A stretch of 32,525 nt of DNA. Source: Planctomycetaceae bacterium UBA969 (GTDB lineage: Bacteria > Planctomycetota > Planctomycetia > Gemmatales > Gemmataceae). Positions 8,113 to 15,593 of the stretch are shown here, in pieces (position 1 is the first letter of the stretch; each line of letters opens with the position of its first letter). The stretch lies in assembly GCA_002303765.1 (NCBI GenBank), contig DBCB01000343.1:27663-60187 (forward strand), written 5' to 3'. The notes beneath the pieces were generated by a model. It saw only the letters and a program-made list of their open reading frames with translations, was not told the origin of the DNA and made no database searches. Position numbers and translations under genes: made by a program.

Positions 8113-9358
8113 GTTTAGCTTCTTTCAGCAAATGAAGTCTGAGAATGTTCAGGGCCATCTTAGCAGTACGGCTTTGAACTTCGTTCCGATTGCCGAACCA
8201 TTGATTGGTTTCGGAATGCGCGCCACCCTTCCAAGCGAGGGCGACAAACACTTTGCCTTCGGGAAGATCTGGACTCAGCCCACCCGGCCCCGCAACACCT
8301 GTGGTTGCCAGAGCGAAATCCGCACCGGTTCTTTCTCTGCAACCTTCCGCCATGGCAAGAGTAACTTCTTTGCTGCAAGCGCCAAATTGCTCCAACAATT
8401 CTGCGGGAACCCCCAGAGCGCTTTTTTTTACATCGTTAGTGTAGGTAACAAAGCCGCCCAGATATCTGGCAGAGGCCCCGGGGACTTTAGTGAATTTGGA
8501 AGCTAGCACTCCTCCGGTGATGCTTTCTGCGGTGGCTATTGTTTTACCTGCTTTTTGCAGCATTTGATGCACTACATCTTGAAGCTCTTCTTCTTCAACG
8601 CCAAACACCAGCTCGCCCAATCTTTCGCGAATGATTGCTTCTGCGGGCGCTATCTTCTTGAAAGCCGCAGCCTCGTTGTCTGCGCTTGCAAGAATGCGCA
8701 ACGAAATAACTGCATCGGAAGCGGTGATGCCTACTTCGGGGTCGTTGCCTCTTTTGGTGATATCGAAAAGTTTTTCTTCGATTGCGGATTCGCCTAGGCC
8801 GAAGGTGTTGATCTTGCGCTGTATCAAAACTCCTTGTGCTAATCCAAGTTCGATAAGCCTAGTTTTAAGCCAAGCTTCGAACATGGATTTCATTTCTCGG
8901 GGAACCCCAGGAAGGGCCGCGATATAGGATTGTTTAGCCTTCATCCAAATACCTGGGGCAGTGCCGGATTCATTGGGAATAGGTTCTGCGCCCTTGGGGA
9001 AGAAAGCCTGCACCTTGTTGCGATCAGGGCAGGCCCTGTTTCGCTTGGTGAACATTTCAACAATGGTATCCCAAGAGGGTTGATGAAATTCGAGAGGCTG
9101 GTTAATAAGCTTTGCAAGAACTTCACGGGTCAAGTCATCTTGCGTTGGCCCTAATCCCCCCGAAGCAATCACCAATCCTGCGCGTTGCGATGCAATATCG
9201 AATGCTTGAAGGTTTGCATCGAAATCATCCGCAATGGTGGTATGCCAGCCTACTGGAATTCCCATTGCTGCAAGCTGAATACTTAGCCATTGGGAGTTGG
9301 TATCAAGGTTCTTGCCACTGGTTAGCTCACTGCCAATGGAGATGATCTCCGCTTTCAT
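8105..9358 (-). CDS. cinA: CinA family protein (MoCF domain plus nicotinamide-nucleotide amidohydrolase domain)
   Basis: A 417-residue two-domain protein of usual CinA length. The N-terminal MoCF/COG1058 domain begins EIISIGSELTSGKNLDTNS and carries ASGGLGPTQDDLTRE, the motif that contacts the nucleotide. The C-terminal PncC-type domain (about 255-410) has TIATAESITGG, YLGGFVTYTN and TTGVAGPGG. Family members deamidate nicotinamide mononucleotide in pyridine-nucleotide salvage and/or hydrolyse ADP-ribose. The old name reflects competence induction in streptococci and need not apply here. The start ATG overlaps the MFS stop (ATGA) and the stop overlaps the GT-C-like gene, placing it in the middle of an operon. 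Confidence 0.93.
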   Translation of the reverse strand: MKAEIISIGSELTSGKNLDTNSQWLSIQLAAMGIPVGWHTTIADDFDANLQAFDIASQRAGLVIASGGLGPTQDDLTREVLAKLINQPLEFHQPSWDTIVEMFTKRNRACPDRNKVQAFFPKGAEPIPNESGTAPGIWMKAKQSYIAALPGVPREMKSMFEAWLKTRLIELGLAQGVLIQRKINTFGLGESAIEEKLFDITKRGNDPEVGITASDAVISLRILASADNEAAAFKKIAPAEAIIRERLGELVFGVEEEELQDVVHQMLQKAGKTIATAESITGGVLASKFTKVPGASARYLGGFVTYTNDVKKSALGVPAELLEQFGACSKEVTLAMAEGCRERTGADFALATTGVAGPGGLSPDLPEGKVFVALAWKGGAHSETNQWFGNRNEVQSRTAKMALNILRLHLLKEAKHG

Positions 9359-10713
9359 GACTGGCTTGCCCCTGTTGCTGGTTCATCGAAAGAAACTTCA
9401 GAATGTTCAGGAAGCTGCAGTGCGAAAACCACTGCTGGAATAAATAGCAGGCCCGATAATACAAGCGACATGTTGTAATCGATCGAGGTGGCCATGCCAA
9501 ATATTATGGTACCAATGGCTGCAGAAATACGGCCAATGTTGTAGCAGAACCCTGCGCCAGTAGTTCGTAGCAATGTTGGATAAAGAGGCGGGAGGTACAT
9601 GGTAAATAAACCGAACACCCCTTGTGTCAGCCCCATGATGGGCAGGCACCAGATTATCACCGAGGCGGGCCTATCGACCCCATAAGTGAAAATCAATCCA
9701 AGAGTGTAAGCCAGGCACATCGCAGCAATGGTTTTGCGATAGCCATACATGGTAGCAAGCCATGCTGCGAGAAAGTTGCCTGCAACTGCGGTTGTATTCA
9801 TGATAAGAAAAGCGAATGCAATAGCGCGCTTGCGTGCTGCTTCGCCTTCAACCGGATTTTCTTCGATGAGTTTTTGAAACTCAGGCAGCTTGCCATATTG
9901 TTGTGGGGCCCAGAATTGAAATGCCCAATGGCCTGTTAGCGAGAAGCCACAAACAAGGATGGTAAGGATGGTGGTGCGAAGAATTTTACCTTTAAACAGA
10001 TCAGTAATACCCGGAGTAACAGCATTTTTCTTGGCTTCATGCCATTCCTCAGGTTCGGGCACATGCTTTCTTATCCAGAAGGTGATAAGGGCCGGAAGCA
10101 ACCCTACCAAGAATAGTGCCCGATCATTAAAGTTAGTTACATCAATGCCAAGGATATTTACACTTTCAGGAAGAATGGTGCGAGCAAGTCCAAACATAGT
10201 TGCAACTACCACGCCGAAATTCACACCGCTCTGCAACACCGCAGCCATCCAAGGCCGCCACTTTGCAGGCCATGTTTCTGAAAGCATGGAAGCGCCAACT
10301 GCCCACTCGCCACCTATGCCCAATGCAGCAAGGAAACGGAAAATCATTAAGTGCCACCAAGTGGTTGCGAAGCAGGAAAGACCTGTAAACAATGCATAGG
10401 TAAGAATCGTGAAAATAAGTGCACGGGATCGCCCCATCACATCGCCTATTCTGCCAAAGAATCCACCCCCGACTGCCCAGCCAAATAAGAATGCCGCCTG
10501 AATGTATCCCATGTGCTCGCGCACAGAGGGGTCGGATTGTTCGGTGTGAAGTAACGCAGCAACAAAGCTCGCTGCTACTAAGGTATAAAGATGCATGTCG
10601 AGGCCATCGAACATCCAGCCTAACCAAGCTGCAGCGCCTGATTTTAATTGTTGCGGGGATAAATCCCTTAGTCTGGTGTTATCTGTTGGCAAATGCTTGT
10701 TGAATGCGCCCAC
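9355..10713 (-). CDS. MFS transporter, sugar/aromatic-acid symporter type
   Basis: A 452-residue major facilitator with twelve expected helices. The first helix has GWMFDGLDM, typical of the acid:H+ symporter and SP-like groups. The loop 2-3 signature is GRIGDVMGRSRAL, helix 4 has LGIGGEWAVGASM, and the second half has a long central loop rich in Lys and Glu. Substrates of the group include sugars, shikimate, benzoates and sialic acid; none can be assigned here. The start is GTG, preceded by a good GGGGAT site, and no better ATG exists nearby. It is the first gene of the operon with cinA. It is divergent from the Gfo/Idh/MocA oxidoreductase, with which it could share sugar-like substrates. 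Confidence 0.85.
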   Translation of the reverse strand: MGAFNKHLPTDNTRLRDLSPQQLKSGAAAWLGWMFDGLDMHLYTLVAASFVAALLHTEQSDPSVREHMGYIQAAFLFGWAVGGGFFGRIGDVMGRSRALIFTILTYALFTGLSCFATTWWHLMIFRFLAALGIGGEWAVGASMLSETWPAKWRPWMAAVLQSGVNFGVVVATMFGLARTILPESVNILGIDVTNFNDRALFLVGLLPALITFWIRKHVPEPEEWHEAKKNAVTPGITDLFKGKILRTTILTILVCGFSLTGHWAFQFWAPQQYGKLPEFQKLIEENPVEGEAARKRAIAFAFLIMNTTAVAGNFLAAWLATMYGYRKTIAAMCLAYTLGLIFTYGVDRPASVIIWCLPIMGLTQGVFGLFTMYLPPLYPTLLRTTGAGFCYNIGRISAAIGTIIFGMATSIDYNMSLVLSGLLFIPAVVFALQLPEHSEVSFDEPATGASQS

Positions 10714-10924
10714 TCTATCCCCACAGTACGGTAAGTTGATTCAATGATATTTAAACCAATATCGTAACGGAACTCACAGCAATGGCACGAACATTTTTCA
10801 TCTTCCGAGAAAAACTCAGAAAGTATCCGTAGATGTTTTGAAATTCCTTGGAAGTGCCACTTTTATCAGAGTACGATGCATTTGGTTTGATCCCTCCTGA
10901 ACTTTCCTTTTAAAAGGTGTAACC
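10714..10924. promoter_or_regulatory. Divergent promoter region with a 12-bp palindrome over the oxidoreductase ribosome-binding site
   Basis: A 211-bp spacer between divergent genes. CCTTTTAAAAGG (10906-10917) is a perfect palindrome, and its right arm contains the AAGG ribosome-binding site of the oxidoreductase gene (start at 10925). It could be an operator or simply an AT-rich site. No promoter boxes are convincing by eye. Confidence 0.4.
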
Positions 10925-12028
10925 ATGGCGAAAAATTACAAGGTGGCAGTCATCGGCAGAACAGGCAAAGGTGCCTATGGCCATGGCTTGGATGTCGTTT
11001 GGAAAACCATTGATAACATCGAAATTGTTGCAGTTGCAGATGAAAACGAAGCGGGCAGAAAAGCTGCCCAGACACGCCTAGGCGCCAAGAATGCCTACGC
11101 AGACTACAAACAGATGCTCGAAAAAGAAAAGCCCCAGATCGTCAGCGTTGCAGATCGATTTTTAGATCAACATCGCGACATGGTCATTGCTTGTGCGGAA
11201 AATGGCGCCAGCATCTTTCTCGAAAAACCCATGGCAACAACTCTGCAAGAAGCTGATGAAATGATTACCGCCTGCGAAAGGCATCATGTGAAACTTGCAA
11301 TCGCCCACCAAACCCGCTATAGCCCTAGAATGCTGCAAATCAAAAAAATGATCGCTGACGGAGTTCTAGGCGATATTTTAGAAATGCATGGCAGAGGCAA
11401 GGAAGATACCCGAGGCGGTGGCACCGATCTCATGGTGCTTGGTACCCATATCTTCGACCTCATGCGCTACTTCTCGGGCAATCCCGTTTCTTGTTATTCA
11501 AAGATCCGTTTCGAAGATAAACCCGCTACCAAGGAAAATATCAAAGATGGTGGCGAAGGAATGGGCCCGGTTCTTGGCGATAACATCAACGCAAGCTATG
11601 CTTTCGAAAATGGCGCCTTTGCTACTTTTGGATCTCACAAAGCCAAGTTCGGTTCAGGTAGTAGATTTGGGTTACACATCTATGGTTCCAAGGGTGTGGT
11701 TCATGTAGCAACTGGCGGCCTTGGCTCTGCTTGGTTTCTAGATAACCCTTCTTGGTCGCCTATCAAGGGTAAGGTTCAATGGCAGGAAATTACTAGCGAA
11801 GGAGTAGGAAAAGTTGAACCTATTAAAGATGGTGGCTTGGGGATGGGCAATACATGGATCGTTAAGGATCTTATCGAAGCAATTGAAAAGGATCGCCAGC
11901 CTCTTGGTAGTGCTTACGATGGCAGGGGTGCATTGGAAATGATCATGGCGGTTTATGAATCATTCCGGGTGGGTGGCGTGGTTTCATTGCCTTTGAAAAA
12001 CCGCAAGCATCCACTCACGATGGTTTAA
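10925..12028 (+). CDS. Gfo/Idh/MocA-family NAD(P)-dependent oxidoreductase
   Basis: A 367-residue two-domain dehydrogenase. The N-terminal Rossmann domain begins KVAVIGRTGKGAYGHGLD, a planctomycete-style variant of the usual GxGxxG loop. It has the conserved EKP at 100-102 (FLEKPMATT), whose Lys is catalytic in the family. The C-terminal alpha/beta domain includes AHQTRYSP and GTHIFDLMRYF, whose His is a likely substrate ligand. Such enzymes oxidise or epimerise sugars and inositols; planctomycete genomes carry many paralogues whose substrates are unknown. The start is supported by AAGGTG 6 nt upstream. It appears monocistronic, with hairpins following the stop and a divergent transporter upstream. 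No signal peptide is seen, so it is cytoplasmic. Confidence 0.88.
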   Translation: MAKNYKVAVIGRTGKGAYGHGLDVVWKTIDNIEIVAVADENEAGRKAAQTRLGAKNAYADYKQMLEKEKPQIVSVADRFLDQHRDMVIACAENGASIFLEKPMATTLQEADEMITACERHHVKLAIAHQTRYSPRMLQIKKMIADGVLGDILEMHGRGKEDTRGGGTDLMVLGTHIFDLMRYFSGNPVSCYSKIRFEDKPATKENIKDGGEGMGPVLGDNINASYAFENGAFATFGSHKAKFGSGSRFGLHIYGSKGVVHVATGGLGSAWFLDNPSWSPIKGKVQWQEITSEGVGKVEPIKDGGLGMGNTWIVKDLIEAIEKDRQPLGSAYDGRGALEMIMAVYESFRVGGVVSLPLKNRKHPLTMV

Positions 12029-12040
12029 AGTAAAAGCAAA

Positions 12041-12069
12041 CCCCGCCCACTTCAAGGAGGTGGATGGGG
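12041..12069 (+). terminator. Hairpin after the oxidoreductase gene
   Basis: CCCCGCCCAC (12041-12050) pairs with GTGGATGGGG (12060-12069) with one mismatch and one G-T pair, around a 9-nt loop, 12 nt after the stop. No U-tract follows directly; the repeat hairpin at 12081 may complete termination. Confidence 0.5.
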
Positions 12070-12076
12070 AGGTTGT

Positions 12077-12145
12077 CTTTAAAACCCATGGACTGCGTTC
12101 CATGGGTTTTTTGTTTTAAATGATTAAAGATAAAAAGCGCCCCAC
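12077..12145. repeat. Dispersed hairpin repeat, copy 1 (terminator-like)
   Basis: Arms AAAACCCATGGA and TCCATGGGTTTT (12081-12092, 12099-12110) form a perfect 12-bp stem with the 6-nt loop CTGCGT and a run of T. By hand alignment about 64 of 69 positions match the copy at 18166-18234, including the AT-rich tail after the stem. It lies at the 3' end of the oxidoreductase gene and so may act as its terminator. Confidence 0.8.
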
Positions 12146-12218
12146 ACAGCACAGTGGGCGGGATTGAGAGCAGTAAGGATAACAATAGTGAATCCCCCAA
12201 TTTGCAGCGATTGGGACA

Positions 12219-12261
12219 AAGGGAAGCAAGTACCTTTTAAAGGGTAAATTCTGCTTCCCTT
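12219..12261. terminator. Hairpin at the 3' end of the lipoprotein gene
   Basis: AAGGGAAGCA (12219-12228) and TGCTTCCCTT (12252-12261) form a perfect 10-bp stem. Inside it TACC (12231-12234) can pair with GGTA (12243-12246). It lies between convergent genes, about 30 nt past the minus-strand lipoprotein stop, and probably ends that transcript. Confidence 0.6.
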
Positions 12262-12292
12262 ATAATTCTATTTCCACGCCACAACGTTAATC

Positions 12293-12715
12293 CTATTTTT
12301 TGCGTTCGAAGCGATTTACAGTAACCGTTGGTTCATTCCTACCGTTTGATACGGTGACGGTAAGACCCGAGGTTGTAAACGAATAATAATTATCGTGCAA
12401 ATGTTGTGGAGGTAACTTGGTAATGCCTTCTGGTGCCGGCCGATGCTCTATTATTGCTAGATTATAAATTCCTGGCATTACGCCATCATTCGGGCCTTCG
12501 GTGTTAATACTGAAAGTCCCATTTGGTTGGATAACACCCCGAGCGGAAGTCCGGGTTTCGGAAGATTCGAATATGATTTGACCATTCGCAAGTTCTGTAG
12601 CGGGTTTACCATCTGCCCAGACCAACTTCCCGGCTACTTGAACCTTTGATGCTCCGCAACCTGCAATAAAAGAAATAGTAAATGAAGTGATTAACAAGAG
12701 TGCAATTTTGTTCAT
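12293..12715 (-). CDS. Small planctomycete lipoprotein partnered with DUF1559 gene
   Basis: About 140 residues. The N-terminus NKIALLLITSFTISFIAGCG is a lipoprotein signal with lipobox IAGC, so the mature protein is lipid-anchored. The rest (VQVAGKLVWADGKPA, GVIQPNGTFSI, VMPGIYNLAI) has the look of the small beta-sandwich, transthyretin or carboxypeptidase-regulatory-like proteins that commonly follow DUF1559 genes in planctomycetes. I chose the ATG at 12715. A TTG at 12733 would add six residues ahead of the signal, and neither has a clear ribosome-binding site. It lies about 50 nt after the DUF1559 gene and is probably co-transcribed. Function unknown. Confidence 0.72.
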   Translation of the reverse strand: MNKIALLLITSFTISFIAGCGASKVQVAGKLVWADGKPATELANGQIIFESSETRTSARGVIQPNGTFSINTEGPNDGVMPGIYNLAIIEHRPAPEGITKLPPQHLHDNYYSFTTSGLTVTVSNGRNEPTVTVNRFERKK

Positions 12716-12763
12716 TTTTGTTACGAATTCCAATGAGAGAGAAGGGCGATTCCTGACTATGTA

Positions 12764-13789
12764 TTAATCAATACCGTTGGTGATGCTGCCATCAGCTCGG
12801 CCCGAAAGCGCTCGAAGGGTTGTTGTGTCGATTGTATTTCGCATGGCTCGAACGCTGGCATCAGAAAAAGTGAACTGGCAAACGCCCGAATGCCAACTAC
12901 CGAACTTGCGAGCATAAAAACCATCGCCGCTCGTGCTGGGTGTCATGTCGGTCGCACCTTTTGCCAGAGGGTCTTCAATACCAGCAATGCGCCCTGAGAA
13001 GCTCGTCCAAGCCCCGCTAAATGCAGGGCCATCACCAGCAAGCGACCGGCCCAATGCGCCTAATGGTACATGCTTTTCACCTATCATAAAGGTATTGCTG
13101 GTGCCATCTGTAATGCTTGTCAATTTAACCGAACTTTGAAAAGTGGGAATAGGTGTTGCATTGGTAGCAGCCCCTTGAGCAGGCGTGGATGCAACTTCAC
13201 CAATAATCAAAACACCATTAGAGGTGTTATTAAACCACGCTCCCGTAAGAACATTATTAGTACCTCGGAAATCACCCACATTGCCTGCGTAATCTGTCAC
13301 CGAGCCAGCTGGGTTGTTGGCAAGCGAAAATCGATATTGCGCACTCGTTGTCGTCCAAGGTGGCACCGTTGCGGTGAGGTGATTGAAACCCTCTGCAGTA
13401 CTGATTTCGCCTGGTGCCCTACGACCTGGGCACAAGAATGCCTTTACTTGAGTTTTCTGAGCTGCAGTTGATTGGGCTCCATACTTGAGTTTTGTATCCC
13501 ACAAACGAAAGAGGCTATCTTGCTCGAGGAAGGGCAGAATCAAAACACACCAAGTGGCCCAGCCATCGTTACCCGCAATGCGCACGGGAGGCAAGAAGCC
13601 ACTAGCATCGTGGTAACTGTGAATTGCAATCCCAAGTTGTTTGAGATTATTTTGGCACTGGGTTCGAGCGGCAGCTTCCCTCACCTTTTGTACTGCGGGC
13701 AAAAGCAATCCAATTAAGATTGCAATAATTGCAATTACTACTAATAGTTCTATAAGTGTGAAAGCACTATTGTTACGATGCTTTTGCAT
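12764..13789 (-). CDS. DUF1559 domain protein with prepilin-type N-terminal methylation motif
   Basis: About 341 residues. The N-terminus has the type IV pilin/type II secretion pseudopilin signature AFTLIELLVVIAIIAILIG, with cleavage expected before Phe-Thr. It is followed by LLPAVQKVREAAARTQCQNN, the standard opening of DUF1559 (SBP_bac_10-like) proteins. The C-terminal block WHSGVCQFTFSDASVRAM, with the conserved H and G of the H-x-G-H/V class, is also typical. Planctomycetes carry tens of such genes, thought to be pseudopilin-like surface or secretion components; individual roles are unknown. I chose the second ATG (13789), which has GAG 7 nt upstream. The ATG at 13801 is an alternative that adds four residues. 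The downstream lipoprotein is probably in the same transcript. Confidence 0.85.
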   Translation of the reverse strand: MQKHRNNSAFTLIELLVVIAIIAILIGLLLPAVQKVREAAARTQCQNNLKQLGIAIHSYHDASGFLPPVRIAGNDGWATWCVLILPFLEQDSLFRLWDTKLKYGAQSTAAQKTQVKAFLCPGRRAPGEISTAEGFNHLTATVPPWTTTSAQYRFSLANNPAGSVTDYAGNVGDFRGTNNVLTGAWFNNTSNGVLIIGEVASTPAQGAATNATPIPTFQSSVKLTSITDGTSNTFMIGEKHVPLGALGRSLAGDGPAFSGAWTSFSGRIAGIEDPLAKGATDMTPSTSGDGFYARKFGSWHSGVCQFTFSDASVRAMRNTIDTTTLRALSGRADGSITNGID

Positions 13790-14029
13790 AATAAATCTCA
13801 TATTAGAAGAACGAAAAAATATATACTATATCAACAAATTGTAGTATTTTCAGATAAGATTTACAATAGTAAGCAAGGTGGTTGTATTTGCGTAAAATCA
13901 AAGGTTTTAATGGGATCGTTGTAGTGCCTCTTCCCCGTCTCAACTACTTTGTCTTCAATTAAACCCATACATTCAATGGGAAGAAAAAGGAAGAATAAGA
14001 ATAAGAAAAAGGAACAGGGCAAGCACCAG

Positions 14030-14045
14030 CGGATTAACATCCGCC
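14030..14045. repeat. Small palindrome GCGGAT-TAAC-ATCCGC
   Basis: A perfect 6-bp stem with a 4-nt loop. From memory it resembles short palindromic sequences scattered between genes in planctomycetes. Only one copy is present in this window, so repeat status is an inference. Confidence 0.35.
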
Positions 14046-14104
14046 GCTCAATAAAAAAGGTGGCTTGAGGGCATTAGATAAAAGTAGTGAAGGTTGAAAA
14101 AAGC

Positions 14105-14136
14105 AAAGACCCATGGACTGCGTTCCATGGGTCTTT
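14105..14136. repeat. Dispersed hairpin repeat, copy 2 (terminator-like)
   Basis: AAAGACCCATGGA (14105-14117) and TCCATGGGTCTTT (14124-14136) form a perfect 13-bp stem around CTGCGT, with A- and T-rich flanks. It has the same core as the copies at 12081 and 18173 but lacks their shared AT-rich tail. It lies 45 nt past the stop of the minus-strand beta-barrel gene, in position to terminate it. Confidence 0.8.
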
Positions 14137-14180
14137 TATTAGCTGTGGATTTCAGGCCGCTGGATACAAATCCCTTGTTC

Positions 14181-15152
14181 TTAATAGCGGACAATGAACT
14201 CGCAAATCAAGCGGTTGTCTATTAAATCCTTTTGGTTAGAAAGCGGAAATTCCCAAGCAAAGCCAGTTTCCACATTAGTGGATAGTCTTGCTTTCATACC
14301 CAAAGCCAGGGTAACCAAATTGTGTCCGGCCATTCCGGTGGTGCCGAGGTTAATCAAGCCATCCCCTTCGCCAAGGGCATTGGGTTGTCCCCAATCTCCG
14401 CCACTGTTGTAACCAAACCAGTTCACTTCAGCAAGAGGGTAGAGCCATCCAAAAAACTGGCGATCGATATGAAAACTGTTATAAAAAAAGGAGCTGCTAT
14501 ATTTGTCTTCAAAACCAAATTGGTAACCAAAGGTATTCAGCACATGCCATGAGTCGCCGAACTCCTTGCCCACAGTGGTAAAGGTTGTCATGACCCCGCT
14601 GCCATGGTTTTGGAATACAGCAGCGTAACCCATGTTCGGTTCCACCAAAAAACCAGCGGACCATAGAAACTGGTTTTCCACATCACGAGCGAGCAAGTAT
14701 CTCAAGCCATAGCTCATGTTTAACAAACCACTACTGTTTCCAAGGGCGCCTGAGTGAATGTTAGCAATACCATCTTTGTCAGCGATAAGAGTTAACCTTT
14801 CGGTAATAGCTAGATGTATCTGGGCGGCATAGACCTGAAAATTACCACCAGCTAATTCATTTTCGGAGGGAATAACATCGTTAATAAACAAGAAGCGTAT
14901 ATCGGTTATAGAACGGGGGTCCTTGGATAGGACTGGGTTACTGATTGGCCCAATAAAACCAGGAAACGCTCGATCACTCTCGAGTAATCCCCTGCTCACT
15001 GGAGCATCGTCTATCGATATTGGGGCTCGGTTTTCTGCAGGCGCAGGCGCTGTTAATGGTGCCAGATTGAGCGGCGTCGGGGACTGGGCAAAAGCTGTTC
15101 CAGCCAAACCGGTAATCACCATCAAACCTGAAAGGAATCTGAGTCGTGTCAT
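14181..15152 (-). CDS. Predicted outer-membrane beta-barrel protein
   Basis: A 323-residue exported protein of unknown function. The signal peptide is LRFLSGLMVITGLAGTAFAQ with an AFA-Q cleavage site, followed by a Pro/Ala-rich linker (about 24-50). The rest is a series of alternating hydrophobic and aromatic strands (for example NLVTLALGMKARLSTNVETG and FLWSAGFLVEP), and the chain ends in FIVRY, with a terminal aromatic as in BamA-folded barrels. Similar planctomycete proteins are sometimes assigned to the phenol-degradation MetA-like or transporter-like barrel families; I cannot confirm this. AAGG lies upstream of the ATG. It is probably monocistronic and ends at the CCATGG hairpin. Confidence 0.6.
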   Translation of the reverse strand: MTRLRFLSGLMVITGLAGTAFAQSPTPLNLAPLTAPAPAENRAPISIDDAPVSRGLLESDRAFPGFIGPISNPVLSKDPRSITDIRFLFINDVIPSENELAGGNFQVYAAQIHLAITERLTLIADKDGIANIHSGALGNSSGLLNMSYGLRYLLARDVENQFLWSAGFLVEPNMGYAAVFQNHGSGVMTTFTTVGKEFGDSWHVLNTFGYQFGFEDKYSSSFFYNSFHIDRQFFGWLYPLAEVNWFGYNSGGDWGQPNALGEGDGLINLGTTGMAGHNLVTLALGMKARLSTNVETGFAWEFPLSNQKDLIDNRLICEFIVRY

Positions 15153-15218
15153 AATTTTAACCTTAAATAACTAAAGATCAGGTTCTTGATATATTCAATT
15201 TCCTGAATGGGTTATATG

Positions 15219-15248
15219 CTTTGTTTGCAAAGTTTGGGTAATCCCAAA
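15219..15248. promoter_or_regulatory. Two adjoining inverted repeats upstream of the beta-barrel gene
   Basis: CTTTG-TTTG-CAAAG (15219-15232) is followed without a gap by TTTGGG-TAAT-CCCAAA (15233-15248), about 70-95 nt ahead of the barrel gene start on the minus strand. The position suits an operator. The binding protein is unknown. Confidence 0.35.
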
Positions 15249-15361
15249 TGTACTAGTTAAATCGGAAATGCTTGTGTCATTATTAATGCCAATGTTAAAG
15301 TTTTATGGTTAAGTTTTGTTTTTCATTTACCCAGTTCCCCTCGTTTCTCAGCAAGAGGAAA

Positions 15362-15506
15362 AATCAAAGGGGTCAGGTCTCTTTTTCGGGCCGAGAATAG
15401 GTGCTGACTTTTAGATAATAGCTATTGAATTGCTAATTGAACCTGCCTGCTTCGTTTGAAATTGCTGGTAAACCAAATGGGCAAAAGAGACCTGACCCCT
15501 TTGATT
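15362..15506. mobile_element. 145-bp element with perfect 24-bp terminal inverted repeats (MITE/REP-like)
   Basis: The left end (15362-15385) reads AATCAAAGGGGTCAGGTCTC plus four T. The right end (15483-15506) is its exact reverse complement. The 97-bp interior has no ORF, and no target-site duplication is visible. GGGGTCAGGTC-type ends recall, from general knowledge, the repeats associated with Y1/RAYT-type transposases, but no transposase is present here. A degenerate solo end lies at 18427-18449. Confidence 0.7.
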
Positions 15507-15593
15507 AGTGCTCGAAATTGCTTTTACATTGGTTTTTATGCTAATATGAGGTCACGAAGAGTTTCGGCCTCAAGCAACTTCTTAGGAGATACC

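Larger units (their letters stand above)
13802..14180. other. 379-bp gap with palindromes and a purine-rich tract
   Basis: No gene is supported. The right end next to the DUF1559 start is very AT-rich and is a likely promoter zone for that minus-strand gene. A purine-only tract (A/G with a few T) runs near 13979-14018. A GCGGAT/ATCCGC hairpin lies at 14030-14045, and the second copy of the CCATGG hairpin repeat at 14105-14136. Confidence 0.6.
15153..15593. other. 441-bp gap between the beta-barrel gene and katG
   Basis: No gene is supported. The left part is AT-rich upstream DNA of the minus-strand barrel gene with two small palindromes. The middle (15362-15506) is an inverted-repeat element. 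The last 87 bp hold the katG leader, including TTGCTT and TAATAT separated by 18 nt, a weak promoter match. Confidence 0.6.

Noticed and set aside
5396..10841. Shared string GTAGATGTTT near 5398 and 10831
   Set aside because: A ten-base match between two AT-rich spacers with unlike flanks can be chance. No third copy was seen.
12015..12200. 61-residue minus-strand frame after the oxidoreductase gene
   Set aside because: It is made of terminator hairpins and the CCATGG repeat, with no ribosome-binding site or homology pattern.
15456..15593. N-terminal extension of katG from a TTG
   Set aside because: It would begin inside the inverted-repeat element and put 46 residues ahead of a good signal peptide. 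ATG 15594 has AGGAG upstream.
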